Virus record (IMG/VR): IMGVR_UViG_3300026473_000779
Location: 1-41,685 of that record
Strand: one strand, 5' to 3'
DNA from: a virus
Length of the DNA stretch: 41,685 nucleotides
Positions 1 to 8,237 of the stretch are shown piece by piece. A model generated the notes under the pieces. That model searched no databases, was not told where the DNA came from, and saw only the letters and a list, made by a program, of their open reading frames with translations. How positions within the stretch are numbered: position 1 is the stretch's first letter; every line of letters begins with the position of its first letter. The translations under genes and the position numbers were made by a program.

Positions 1-1110
1 ATGAAAAGTCCAAAAGACACTGATCACGAAAAACCAAATTCGAAACGAATTGAAGTTGAATTGCTCGACTTTGATCCGGAAAACCCACGCTTTCCGCCAG
101 AGATTGCGAGCGGTCCAATTGAACAACTGGTTGAGCGTTTTGTCCGCGATGAACGCCTTCTTGAAATTGTCACGTCTATTGCCGATCAAGGGTACTTCGA
201 AGGTGAGCCTCTCCTTGTCACGAAGAACAATGGAAGATTTCATGTCATTGAAGGGAATCGGCGTCTGGCCGCGCTCAAACTTTTGAACCGGCAAGTCGAT
301 GTACCGGAGGGGCGCCCCTCTATTGATGAAGTGGTCGAGAATGCAAAGAACCGTCCCCAAGAAGTCCCTTGCCTGGTTTTCTCAGAAAGCCCCCAAGTGT
401 TGCGTTACTTGGGATTTCGGCATATCACGGGGATCAAGTCTTGGAGTTCTCTGCAGAAGGCTAGGTATCTCAAACGCTTAAAAACTACCTTCTACCAAGA
501 AATGACAGGAAAAGACCTGCTTGTTCGATTAGCTAGAGAGATTGGAAGTCGATCCGATTACGTCGGCCAAATGCTCGCTTCCCTTAACGTCTACGAGCAT
601 GCCGAAAAACAAGGGTTCTATAAAGTCAAAGGCCTCAATCCTGAGGAGATTGATTTTTCTGTTTTGGGAACTGCATTGTCTTACTCGAGCATTGCAGAAT
701 TCACAGGCTTGGATGGCCGCCAAGATATGGAGGGGGTTAACCTCTCCGATGAGAATTTAAAAAATCTGCTCTCGTGGATGTTCGTTGCTAGAAGTAACCA
801 AAAATCCATCTTGGGGGACTCCAGAAATCTCAAAAAGCTCGCCGCAGTGGTTGAGTCGAAGGATGCGATCAATATTTTGGTTAAAGAAGGCAATCTGGAT
901 AGCGCGTATCAACTCAGCAAGGGGCCTGCCCAAGCTCTCAACCTTGCATTGAAAAACATAGAAAAAAGGCTGAAAGACGCTTGGGATTGGATGCCGTTGA
1001 TAGATAGCCCTGAACCCGGTGACGATGAGCGCGCCGACGGTATTCGCAAATTGGCACATCAACTCAGAGACGCGATCCGCTCTAAAAATGCAGAGCACGA
1101 AGATGATTGA
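1..1110 (+). CDS. ParB/Srx-fold protein, probable partner of the downstream nuclease
   Basis: This 369-residue protein has a ParB N-terminal-like domain in about residues 16-95, ending in the motif EGNRRLAALKLL (84-95), which matches the GxRRxxA nucleotide-binding motif of ParB/Srx proteins. The rest (about 130-369) is helical with no match I recognise. ParB-fold domains bind DNA and hydrolyse CTP or ATP in several families, and many stand-alone copies occur in mobile-element defence loci instead of partition loci; no parA is seen here. The stop codon overlaps the start of the next gene, so the two are translationally coupled. Base composition is more AT-rich than the phage genes to the right, which suggests separate acquisition. 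The fold assignment is fairly secure; the role as a specificity or regulatory subunit for the next gene is inference. The gene begins at the first base of the window, so its upstream signals are not visible. Confidence 0.72.
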   Translation: MKSPKDTDHEKPNSKRIEVELLDFDPENPRFPPEIASGPIEQLVERFVRDERLLEIVTSIADQGYFEGEPLLVTKNNGRFHVIEGNRRLAALKLLNRQVDVPEGRPSIDEVVENAKNRPQEVPCLVFSESPQVLRYLGFRHITGIKSWSSLQKARYLKRLKTTFYQEMTGKDLLVRLAREIGSRSDYVGQMLASLNVYEHAEKQGFYKVKGLNPEEIDFSVLGTALSYSSIAEFTGLDGRQDMEGVNLSDENLKNLLSWMFVARSNQKSILGDSRNLKKLAAVVESKDAINILVKEGNLDSAYQLSKGPAQALNLALKNIEKRLKDAWDWMPLIDSPEPGDDERADGIRKLAHQLRDAIRSKNAEHEDD

Positions 1111-2122
1111 CCAAGTGCTCAAAAACTTGACGAATCCACCAAAAGCGGGAAGCCATGAACTGTACCGGTGGTGCGATTACATTGAACTTCGTTGCCTCAC
1201 ACACAAGGACCATCGGTTTTCGCGTGACGGACTGGTTGAGTCGATTGCTGAAAACGCTGATACAAATTCAGATGATTCTCTGATCGATCAGGAAGAAGAC
1301 GAACTGGATGAGCCGACAGCCACAATCAGCGAGACTGATGCTGCAATCGTCAATGACAAGCACGAACAACATTCCGCAAATTGCTTCAAACACTTGCGCT
1401 GGAGAGAAAAAGCTTTTTCAGAATGCTGGCCTTTCACTCTCGACGAACATGCTTTTGAAATTCGCATCAAACCCGAATTGACTGAAATACAGCGCTTTTA
1501 CCTCTCCCTGCTGCTGTCTGCATCGCTCAGCTATGTTCCCAAAAAACGGTGGCGAGGACTGACGGGACTACTTGAAAAGGCGTCTACCGAAATTATGAAG
1601 CGTTTGATGCCAAATGGCGCTGAAGTTCATCCTTTTGGCGCAGCAGAAACCAAGCGCTATACAGGACACCTGTTTGATCGCTTGACCAAATTGGCAAATG
1701 ATGTTCGTGGCTCACTCGAATTAAAAAAACACCACTTTGCAGAGCATGATTCGGGAGACAGCGGATTGGATGTGGTTGCTTGGCATGGACTTGGCGATGA
1801 ACGCAAGGGAATTCCTATTGCCTTTGCACAATGTGGATGTACTGCGTCCGGTTGGCCTAACAAGATGCTTGAGGCATCCCCGGCCAGGCTTGCAGGACAC
1901 CTAAATACATTCCATGAATGGGCTACCTACTATTTCATGCCGCTAGACCTCTCTACAGAAGTTGACGATGTGATGGACTGGCAGATGTTTTCTGACTTCA
2001 GTCGCGCAATTGTCATTGACCGCATGCGATTCGTGCGATTGACATTGGCCTACGACATCCCTCCCGCACCAATAACCGCATACGAATACGTCAATGAAGC
2101 ACACGCTTTACAGCTAAGTTAG
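1103..2122 (+). CDS. putative PD-(D/E)XK-like restriction nuclease
   Basis: The ATG at 1103 overlaps the stop of the preceding ParB-like gene by eight bases, giving 339 residues; an in-frame ATG at 1088 is an alternative. The N-terminal part has an acidic linker near residues 57-72. The C-terminal half contains GLDVVAW (D223) followed by a beta-strand ending in AFAQCG (Q243) and then a lysine near 254. This D...QC...K layout resembles a variant PD-(D/E)XK nuclease core that I associate with uncharacterised putative restriction proteins of the form GxDxVAW...GQCxxGxxWxxK. I do not recognise a named family beyond that. With a ParB-like partner and a C5 methyltransferase next door, a restriction-type role is reasonable, but nuclease activity is inference from a motif seen by eye. 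Confidence 0.55.
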   Translation: MIDQVLKNLTNPPKAGSHELYRWCDYIELRCLTHKDHRFSRDGLVESIAENADTNSDDSLIDQEEDELDEPTATISETDAAIVNDKHEQHSANCFKHLRWREKAFSECWPFTLDEHAFEIRIKPELTEIQRFYLSLLLSASLSYVPKKRWRGLTGLLEKASTEIMKRLMPNGAEVHPFGAAETKRYTGHLFDRLTKLANDVRGSLELKKHHFAEHDSGDSGLDVVAWHGLGDERKGIPIAFAQCGCTASGWPNKMLEASPARLAGHLNTFHEWATYYFMPLDLSTEVDDVMDWQMFSDFSRAIVIDRMRFVRLTLAYDIPPAPITAYEYVNEAHALQLS

Positions 2123-2147
2123 GTGCGACCGTACCAACAACACGCTT

Positions 2148-2175
2148 TCGCTGAGGCCAGCTATAGCCTCAGCGA
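2148..2175. terminator. hairpin between convergent genes
   Basis: A perfect 10-bp inverted repeat (TCGCTGAGGC and GCCTCAGCGA) with an 8-base loop lies in the 80-bp gap between the nuclease-like gene and the convergent methyltransferase. Its position fits a bidirectional terminator. There is no run of T on either side, so it would be a weak intrinsic terminator at best, or an mRNA 3'-end stabilising stem. Confidence 0.45.
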
Positions 2176-2202
2176 GTCAACTTCGAGGGGTATCGGGAAC
2201 AA

Positions 2203-3159
2203 TCATCCCCACACGTTGGGCAAGGCTTTCACCACGGCCTCAAACAGTGGGGGCGGTACCGCATTGCCGGCCACCTTGTAGCGCATGTCGAGGCTACCGG
2301 CGAGCGTGTCCGGAAACACGAAATCATTGGAAAACCCCTGTAGGCGTGCAGCCTCTCGGTAGCTAAAGCGACGTGCAGGAGCATCACTCTCAAATGACCA
2401 GACGTTATGCTCCAGCTTTTTGAGGGCAGGGCTCATGGGGTGCAGCGGCATGTGACGCGGGTTGGCCACGATGGTTTTGGAGACCTCATGCCAGTCGCGG
2501 CGGCGGTTACGGCTGAGGTAGTACCAGTGGAAGTCGCGCGCATAGAACTCACCCTCGGGCCAAGCTGGCAAGTCGGCAATGGCTTGCTCAATGGTCTTGT
2601 GCGGGTTGTCCCTGCCAAGACCATGGGTAGGCAGAGGGAACTGGTATTCGAGTCCCAAATCTTCTCGCACCCCGACGATGAAGATGCGCTTGCGCTCTTG
2701 GGCCACCCCATAATCCATGGCGTTGAGCACTTCGGCCTTAACTTTGTATCCCGCCTCAGCAAACACCTTGAACTGGTCTTGAAGCAGGTGAGCAAAGTTT
2801 TGGCGCACCATGCCTGATACGTTCTCCACTACAAAGGCCTTGGGCCGGATGGTGCGCAGGGCCCGAGCGAACTCTAGGTACAGGGTGTTGATTTTGGCCG
2901 AAGGCTTTCTGACACCGCCCTGGCTGAATCCCTGGCAGGGATAACAGCCCACCAATAACTCCGCTTTGGGAAAGGTTTCGATCTTGGCAATGTCCTTGAC
3001 TACGTAATCGGTCTCTGGGTGATTGGCCAAATAAACGTCCCGCGCATAGGACAGCTTGTCATTGGCCATGACCACTTCAAAACCGGCAGCAACAACTCCA
3101 GCGTCACTGCCGCCGCAGCCTGAAAACAGGGAAACCGCCTTCACGGTTGAACCCCACAT
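2203..3159 (-). CDS. C5-cytosine DNA methyltransferase (Dcm-like)
   Basis: This 318-residue protein shows the ordered motifs of C5 DNA methyltransferases: motif I FSGCGG near residues 12-17, motif IV GCYPCQGFSQGG with the catalytic cysteine of PCQ, motif VI VVENVSGM, motif VIII QERKRIFIVGV, and motif X AGNAVPPPLFEAV near the C-terminus. It transfers a methyl group from SAM to carbon 5 of cytosine in a specific DNA sequence. The target recognition region between motifs VIII and IX is short, as in small phage or restriction-associated enzymes. It faces the ParB-like/nuclease pair convergently and could protect DNA from that nuclease, or could be an orphan phage enzyme. Its enzyme class is secure; its target and pairing are not known. 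Confidence 0.93.
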   Translation of the reverse strand: MWGSTVKAVSLFSGCGGSDAGVVAAGFEVVMANDKLSYARDVYLANHPETDYVVKDIAKIETFPKAELLVGCYPCQGFSQGGVRKPSAKINTLYLEFARALRTIRPKAFVVENVSGMVRQNFAHLLQDQFKVFAEAGYKVKAEVLNAMDYGVAQERKRIFIVGVREDLGLEYQFPLPTHGLGRDNPHKTIEQAIADLPAWPEGEFYARDFHWYYLSRNRRRDWHEVSKTIVANPRHMPLHPMSPALKKLEHNVWSFESDAPARRFSYREAARLQGFSNDFVFPDTLAGSLDMRYKVAGNAVPPPLFEAVVKALPNVWG

Positions 3160-3245
3160 CTCTGATTGTTTTTTGCCATGTGCTCCTCTTTATTACAATT
3201 TTATCGCCAAGTCAAGGAAAAATGGTTGACCCTACTTTACCCAAT

Positions 3246-3689
3246 TCATATGTCCGCAATGGCCTGGAATTTGGCATGCTGCTCACTCCACAGGCTCGGG
3301 ATGGTGTGTTTGGTGAACCAGTGCAAGTTCAGCCCCTTGGGCTGGGTGCCTTGAAGGATGCTGTCGATGATTTTGGGATCCAGCAGCGTCAAGCGCATGC
3401 ATTCGTTGACCGTAGCCTGATCCAGGCCCTCCTGCCGGGCAATTTCAACGCCACTGCGGACGATGCCCTCGTCGATGAGCCGCTGCCAGTAAAAGGCCCG
3501 TGTGAGCCCTTCAACCAGTTTGGTGTCCGGTAGCTGGGCGTGGTCTTTGATCACCTGGGCGACGTTTTCCGGGGGCTCAACAACGCTGCGCCCGCCGCGT
3601 TTGACGAACTTCAGTGGGATGAACGTGCTGAACTCCAAGTGATTCGAGGTGGTGGCCACGCTGTTGCCCACCGACTGTGCGTTATTCAT
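3246..3689 (-). CDS. KorB-like helix-turn-helix protein of the recombinase operon
   Basis: This 147-residue protein has a central segment, GVEIARQEGLDQATVNECMR, that reads as a helix-turn-helix like those of ParB/KorB proteins. The flanking text (VEGLTRAFYWQRLIDEG before, LTLLDPKIIDSILQG after) also resembles the HTH regions found beside serine recombinases in proteobacterial islands. Its ATG overlaps the recombinase stop as ATGA, with a GGAG ribosome site inside the recombinase gene, so it is co-translated. A DNA-binding accessory or regulatory role in recombination is likely by context; it has not been assigned a function that I know of. Confidence 0.65.
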   Translation of the reverse strand: MNNAQSVGNSVATTSNHLEFSTFIPLKFVKRGGRSVVEPPENVAQVIKDHAQLPDTKLVEGLTRAFYWQRLIDEGIVRSGVEIARQEGLDQATVNECMRLTLLDPKIIDSILQGTQPKGLNLHWFTKHTIPSLWSEQHAKFQAIADI

Positions 3690-5047
3690 GCGATCTCCAA
3701 TTCACGCAGGTCATATTCCAGTTGTTCATATCCGGCCAGGTTCTTGGGCGGAAGGCCGATCAGTGCGCCCCAGGCCTCAAATCGCCAGTCCACATGCAGG
3801 CCTTCTGGGGCGACGGTGATGCGTTTGATCAGCGTGCGCACGATGTCCTGTTTGGCTTGCGTGGCCAACTGGTCCCATATGCCAGCCGTGTTTTTGAAGA
3901 AAAGCACCATGGCCTCAGGTTCGGTCAACTTGGGGTTGAGGCTGCACACCTGCTCCCAGCATTTGTGGACCATCTGACCGGAGCGCAAGACCTCGAGCAC
4001 CTTCTCCATCACGGATTTCTCGATGCCTGCTGCTGGCAGATTGGCAAATTCCACGGTGCCAGCCCCCATCTTTTGGTTCTTGTTGACCACGTAGTAGCGG
4101 TACAGCTTGCCGCTGGTCTTGCGGGTGGCCATCGGCAGGTAGAGGTCCCCATCGGCCGTGAACATCATTCCGCGCAACAAAAAGCCGTGCCTGCATTTCT
4201 GACCGAAGGTGTCGCGAGCCCGGTCCCGGCTGTTTTGGGCCATGATTTCTTGCACGCGGTCCCATTGCGACTGGTCTATCAGGGCCTCGTGTTGGCCTGG
4301 GTAAAAGTCGCCCTTGTGTCCAATATCGCCGATGTACAGGCGGTTGTGGAGGATGGTGTAGAGAGCCTGCTTGCTCAGAGGCTTGCCGTTCTTGCTCGTG
4401 ACGCCTTGCTCTACGAGCTGCTTGACCATGAGGGTGGTTGAGCGTGTTGCAACAAACGAGTCAAAGATTTGCCTCACCACCTCGGCCTCCTCTGGCGCCA
4501 CCACCAACTTTCGGTTGTCCACGCAGTAGCCCATCGGCACTTGTCCGCCCATCCACATGCCTTTGCGCTTGGAGGCGGCGAATTTGTCGCGAATGCGCTC
4601 GCCAGTCACCTCGCGCTCAAATTGCGCAAAAGATAGCAGGACGTTGAGCATCAGGCGTCCCATGGACGTGGCCGAATTGATCTGCTGGGTGACCGAACTG
4701 AAGCTGGCCTTGTACCGATCAAAGAGCTGAATCATCTTGGCAAAGTCAGCCAGTGACCGTGAAAGCCGGTCGATCTTGTAGACCACCACGATGTCGATCT
4801 TGCCGTCCTGAATGTCTTGCAACAGGCGCTTGAGCCCTGGGCGATCCATATTGCCGCCGGTGAAGCCGGGGTCTTCGTAGTGGTCTTCGACTTGCTCCCA
4901 GCCCTCGGCGCGCTGACTGGCGATGAATGCTGCACCAGCTTCACGCTGCGCATCAATGGAGTTGAAGGTTTGATCCAGCCGTTCGTCCGAAGAGACGCGG
5001 CAATACACCGCGCAGCGCTTGGGAGTGACTTGTTGCGCTTCGCTCAT
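3686..5047 (-). CDS. large serine recombinase (probable phage integrase)
   Basis: This 453-residue protein has a resolvase/invertase catalytic domain at about residues 10-160. The nucleophile is the serine of YCRVS (S19), and the arginine-rich active-site motif is YKIDRLSRS (90-98). A recombinase domain follows at about 170-270 and then a C-terminal DNA-binding region. The usual cysteine pairs of the zinc ribbon after LLRG are absent (LLRGMMFTADGD), so this belongs to a subfamily without a classical zinc ribbon. The start at 5047 is preferred because it overlaps the previous stop as ATGA and follows AAGAAGG; an upstream in-frame start at 5089 is less likely. Such enzymes join attP and attB through serine-linked double-strand breaks. 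It is the only recombinase in the window, so it is the best integrase candidate. Confidence 0.88.
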   Translation of the reverse strand: MSEAQQVTPKRCAVYCRVSSDERLDQTFNSIDAQREAGAAFIASQRAEGWEQVEDHYEDPGFTGGNMDRPGLKRLLQDIQDGKIDIVVVYKIDRLSRSLADFAKMIQLFDRYKASFSSVTQQINSATSMGRLMLNVLLSFAQFEREVTGERIRDKFAASKRKGMWMGGQVPMGYCVDNRKLVVAPEEAEVVRQIFDSFVATRSTTLMVKQLVEQGVTSKNGKPLSKQALYTILHNRLYIGDIGHKGDFYPGQHEALIDQSQWDRVQEIMAQNSRDRARDTFGQKCRHGFLLRGMMFTADGDLYLPMATRKTSGKLYRYYVVNKNQKMGAGTVEFANLPAAGIEKSVMEKVLEVLRSGQMVHKCWEQVCSLNPKLTEPEAMVLFFKNTAGIWDQLATQAKQDIVRTLIKRITVAPEGLHVDWRFEAWGALIGLPPKNLAGYEQLEYDLRELEIA

Positions 5048-5514
5048 GCCTTCTTGCCTTTCAGTCCAAAGAAAGCGGGGCCGGACCATTGGGTGCCCGT
5101 GATTAACTTGGCAATGGCCGACAAGCTCTTGTACCGCTGGCCGTCGAATTCATAGCCACCCGTGGGGAGCACCGTGACCTTGTACTTTTGGCCATCAAAT
5201 TCACGCAAGAGCGTGGTGCCCGGGAGCAAGGTCCGGGTGGTTGGTGCAGCGGTCTTGATTTTCGAGAACCGGGCGCCGTAATCAGCCAGCATGTCGCGGG
5301 TGCCACTGGGCAGGGCGCCATAGGCTTGCTCTTGCAGCTTGTAGATCAAGCGCGATTCGATGTGTGTGCGATTGGGCCGGGCCGGGCGGTGCACAAAGAA
5401 TTGATCCCACAGGGCCCAGAGCTCGGGCATTTTCATGTTCGGGAGCGCGTGGAGTTGTTCGGATATTTGGCCGGTGCGCAGGATGTCGCGCATCGGCGGG
5501 ACGGTGTTTTTCAA
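5044..5514 (-). CDS. DUF2924 family protein
   Basis: The 156-residue product matches the DUF2924 pattern that is often found immediately upstream of serine recombinases in proteobacterial islands. It has an N-terminal segment with MPELWALWDQFF and SRLIYKLQEQAYG, then a C-terminal beta-rich part with LLREFDGQKYKVTVLPTGGY and YKSLSAIAKLITGTQWSGPAFFG. The start is a TTG at 5514 overlapping the previous stop; an ATG at 5493 is a credible alternative. It overlaps the recombinase start by four bases. DUF2924 has no proven biochemical role that I know of. Constant linkage to a recombinase suggests a directionality or accessory factor, which is inference. Confidence 0.82.
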   Translation of the reverse strand: MKNTVPPMRDILRTGQISEQLHALPNMKMPELWALWDQFFVHRPARPNRTHIESRLIYKLQEQAYGALPSGTRDMLADYGARFSKIKTAAPTTRTLLPGTTLLREFDGQKYKVTVLPTGGYEFDGQRYKSLSAIAKLITGTQWSGPAFFGLKGKKA

Positions 5515-5741
5515 GGCTGTGACTCCATGTGGGTAGACGGGTTTGCATTGACGCTCTGGTAGGCATGGAAGTCGAGGAACTTGTCTCGATCAGTCGCATA
5601 TACCCAACTGCTGTGCGCCTGCGTAAGGGCCTGGTGTTGATCGACGACCGCCTGTGCGATCAGGTGCGCGATTTGCGAGAGGGAGAGGTACCCACTTTTC
5701 TCAGCCGGGTTGCCTTGGACTGGGGTTTGAAAGTGGTTCAT
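5511..5741 (-). CDS. small first gene of the recombinase operon, unknown function
   Basis: A 76-residue reading frame starting at ATG 5741 ends in a stop that overlaps the DUF2924 start by four bases, like the other junctions of this operon. The sequence contains an amphipathic stretch (LSLSQIAHLIAQAVVDQHQAL) and no recognised domain. The frame extends upstream to 5843 with unconvincing sequence. The coupling argues that it is real; the function is unknown. It lies where a recombination directionality factor might be encoded, but nothing in the sequence proves that. Confidence 0.5.
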   Translation of the reverse strand: MNHFQTPVQGNPAEKSGYLSLSQIAHLIAQAVVDQHQALTQAHSSWVYATDRDKFLDFHAYQSVNANPSTHMESQP

Positions 5742-5906
5742 CGAGGTGCTTTGATTGATCAAATCTGACCTCGGAAATCGTAGCCAAAACACCCAAATTC
5801 GAGTCGTTGTTTTAGAGGCCCAGCAACGAGCTTGAGAGCACAAACCCGCATGAATACTGGCTTTTTCTGAAACCTCCCAGCAACCATGCGGCCTGGAGCG
5901 ACGGTT

Positions 5907-5941
5907 TTGACAGATTTCCGAAAAGCTGTATATTTATCCAG
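5907..5941 (+). promoter_or_regulatory. sigma70 promoter overlapped by a LexA-type SOS box
   Basis: TTGACA (5907-5912) and TATATT (5929-5934) are separated by 16 bases, a near-consensus promoter reading right. CTGTATATTTATCCAG at 5926-5941 overlaps the -10 element and matches the LexA consensus CTGT-N8-ACAG with one mismatch in the right half-site. The next gene starts 90 bases downstream. The rest of the 5742-6031 gap shows no gene. The match to the SOS consensus is direct; DNA-damage induction of the operon is inferred. Confidence 0.68.
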
Positions 5942-6031
5942 CAATCCGGCGAAAACCAACATAAGCCCCAGGACGAAGGACCAGGGGTTCAGACGCCTCA
6001 TTGCCCAACGAAAAACAACAAGGAGATATTC

Positions 6032-7273
6032 GTGAGCCGAAACCAAACCTACGCCGACATCTTGCTGAGCCTGCCCGTCGACGAAACCCTCAAAACCTTC
6101 ATCGAGCGCCACGCCTTGCCCATGCCAGAGGGCTGGACATGGAACGACACGGTCCAGACCTCAAGACGCTTGATCGGGCTGATTCAGGCGCATCCCGTGG
6201 TGGCCATGCGTGACCGCATAGTGGCGGGGCTGCATGCCAGCACGCTGCTGGCCCACACGCTGGGCAAACAGGCCATGTTCCAGGCCGCCCATGACCGACC
6301 TGCCGAACTGGTGGGCCTCATTGCCTGCAAGAACGACCTGCACCGAGCCTTCTGGCTGTACGTTCACCACCCGGCACTGTTCGAGGCTGCAGCGGAAATC
6401 GAATACCTCGACCACCATGGCCAGCAAGCCCAACAGCACGACCTGGGCCTCAAGCGGGCCATCAAGCGTGATGATGTGTCGATCGCTGCATTCGGTGATG
6501 CCATCAAAGGCTTCTACCAGCGGGAGCTGGGGTGCGGGGAGGTGTGCGTGGTCAATGTGCTGGACCGGGCGCGCGGCACGCAGCTGATCTCCATCCATGC
6601 CAAGGACCTGGCCACGGCCAAGTTGGAGTTCGAGGGCAGCCAGTTGCAGCGGCGGGTGGGCAGTCCGAACATTCACATGGTGCTCGAGTACGCCCAGGCC
6701 ACCGGTGTGGCTCGCACCATTATTCGTGGTGGGGCCAAGTACCACGCCATGCTGTGTGAGGTGTTTGCAAGACACTTGCTTGGCGTGGATGCCGATGCCC
6801 AGCGGATTCAGACGCCACGCCTGAACCTGTCTACGCTGCGCTTGGGGCTGAACATCCCGCAGGCCATCGATGACGGATTCGTTGGCCTGCAGGTCAAGAG
6901 CGTGACCGTGGTCAGCGGTTGCGGGCAGCTCAAGATGGAGTGCACGGCCAGTGCCGCCAGCGATCAGCGCTGCGTCACGGACCTGCTGCAGGACTACTTC
7001 GGCGCAGAAAACCCGCTTGCACGCGGCTGGACCATCCAGGCAGCGGTGCTCAACTTCTATCTGGCACCGATGCAAGGCAAGAGCCGCTGTCAGGTGGTCA
7101 GTGTGGAGATCACCAGCAAGGGGCGACTGAACCTGCACAAGTTCGATGAGAAGCTGCGTGCGCAGTTGGAGGGTTACTTGGTTGAGCTGGGCATCCTGAA
7201 GGCGCAGCAGGTCCTCAAACCCGACCGAGAGCAGGAACAGCCCCAGGCAGTGGCTGCCAGCTTGTTTGAGTGA
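6032..7273 (+). CDS. unknown protein, first gene of the SOS-box operon
   Basis: The start is GTG at 6032, preceded by a strong AAGGAG ribosome site; the product is 413 residues. I do not recognise the family. It is largely soluble, with no signal peptide or membrane segment, and appears mixed alpha/beta. Histidine-rich spots occur (EYLDHHGQQAQQHD near residue 130) and the C-terminal third (about 270-390) is predicted beta-rich. There is no Walker, HNH or PD-(D/E)XK motif that I can defend. The next gene follows after seven bases, so the two form an operon under the LexA-type promoter. Composition resembles the host-like phage genes, not the AT-rich cargo further right. Function is unknown; the SOS control and recombinase neighbour suggest a role in DNA damage response, excision or defence. 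Confidence 0.82.
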   Translation: MSRNQTYADILLSLPVDETLKTFIERHALPMPEGWTWNDTVQTSRRLIGLIQAHPVVAMRDRIVAGLHASTLLAHTLGKQAMFQAAHDRPAELVGLIACKNDLHRAFWLYVHHPALFEAAAEIEYLDHHGQQAQQHDLGLKRAIKRDDVSIAAFGDAIKGFYQRELGCGEVCVVNVLDRARGTQLISIHAKDLATAKLEFEGSQLQRRVGSPNIHMVLEYAQATGVARTIIRGGAKYHAMLCEVFARHLLGVDADAQRIQTPRLNLSTLRLGLNIPQAIDDGFVGLQVKSVTVVSGCGQLKMECTASAASDQRCVTDLLQDYFGAENPLARGWTIQAAVLNFYLAPMQGKSRCQVVSVEITSKGRLNLHKFDEKLRAQLEGYLVELGILKAQQVLKPDREQEQPQAVAASLFE

Positions 7274-7280
7274 GGTGTGA

Positions 7281-8237
7281 ATGGAGTTGACACCCAATCA
7301 GCAAGCCATCGGCTTGGCGGCTTTGATGTTTCTGCGGGGCAGTGCATCCTTTGAGAGCAGCCTGCACGATGAAGAAAAAGCTGCGCTGCAGCTTCTCAAG
7401 CAAGCAAAGGCCGTGGTGGCTGGTGCGGCCAATAGCCGGAATGCGGAATGCGCTTTCTGTGGCCTGTACCGTGGTCCGATTTTCAGGAGCGATGAAGGAC
7501 TCATGGTGCAATGCCCGGACTGTGGGCCGTTTGCGCTGGATCCGGCCAGTCAGCGCAGTTGGCGGCTGGACGACGAGTGGTTGATCCGCAAGCTGCGCGG
7601 CGCACTGGATATTTCGCCGCACGCAACGACCACTCAGATCGTCGATAGCGTGTGGGACATTGGGCGGTACAAGAAGCGGCCGGTGGTGCTGGCTCGCCGT
7701 ATCGACCTGGTGGAACGCCATGGACTGCGGATTTTTCATGGACCTCAGCCACGCAGCCAAAGCTGGGTGATCACGCCACGGCCCTTAGTGCGGTCTCCAC
7801 TGGAGCCGCTGGCCGGGACGGCGACGTGGTGGCAATTGGAAGACCGGTTTGCCTTACATGGCCTAGCACTGCGCCTGCTTGACCCGGACCAAGGTGAAGG
7901 AGCCGACGACATGCAAGACAACATCCCTGGCGTGGCTGTCCATGGGCCGTTCAGTGAAGACTTCGCATGGGTGCATTTGGATGGCTGGCTGCATGGTCCC
8001 ATTCGTTTGAGCGATGCTCAGGCGCATCTGTTCGCGGTACTCTGGAAGCATCGTAATCAGGCACAGTCTGCGGAGTTTCTAATGCGGGAAGCAGGGCTGG
8101 TCAGTGAGCGTCCGATAGATGTTTTCAAGGTGAAGGCTGCCAACCGTGGTGATTATCGGTATGAGGGGCCATTGCACGCATATGAAAAACTGGTTAGGCG
8201 TCAGCGCCGTCAAGGGTTGTATCGATTAGCCTTGTGA
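7281..8237 (+). CDS. zinc-ribbon unknown protein, second gene of the SOS-box operon
   Basis: The 318-residue product starts at ATG 7281, seven bases after the preceding stop and after a GAG-rich leader. It carries two CxxC pairs, CAFC (57-60) and CPDC (78-81), spaced as in a zinc ribbon. The remainder has no recognised domain, although the C-terminal 100 residues (about HLDGWLHGPIRLSDAQAHLF onward) look like a winged-helix fold typical of DNA-binding proteins. It is probably co-transcribed with the 6032 gene. A DNA- or RNA-binding role is a reasonable inference from the ribbon and possible winged helix; the partner and target are unknown. Confidence 0.78.
   Translation: MELTPNQQAIGLAALMFLRGSASFESSLHDEEKAALQLLKQAKAVVAGAANSRNAECAFCGLYRGPIFRSDEGLMVQCPDCGPFALDPASQRSWRLDDEWLIRKLRGALDISPHATTTQIVDSVWDIGRYKKRPVVLARRIDLVERHGLRIFHGPQPRSQSWVITPRPLVRSPLEPLAGTATWWQLEDRFALHGLALRLLDPDQGEGADDMQDNIPGVAVHGPFSEDFAWVHLDGWLHGPIRLSDAQAHLFAVLWKHRNQAQSAEFLMREAGLVSERPIDVFKVKAANRGDYRYEGPLHAYEKLVRRQRRQGLYRLAL

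Noticed and set aside
3160-3245. Possible att site between the recombinase operon and the C5 methyltransferase
   Set aside because: The position is plausible for a serine integrase attP or att junction, but no repeat or core could be identified without the other prophage end.
3677-4441. 254-codon rightward frame opposite the serine recombinase
   Set aside because: The recombinase motifs are on the minus strand with coupled neighbours; this frame has no ribosome site.
6161-7297. 378-codon leftward frame opposite the 6032 gene
   Set aside because: It mirrors the real gene in GC-rich DNA, is histidine/glutamine/leucine-rich, and conflicts with the strong promoter and ribosome site of the rightward gene.
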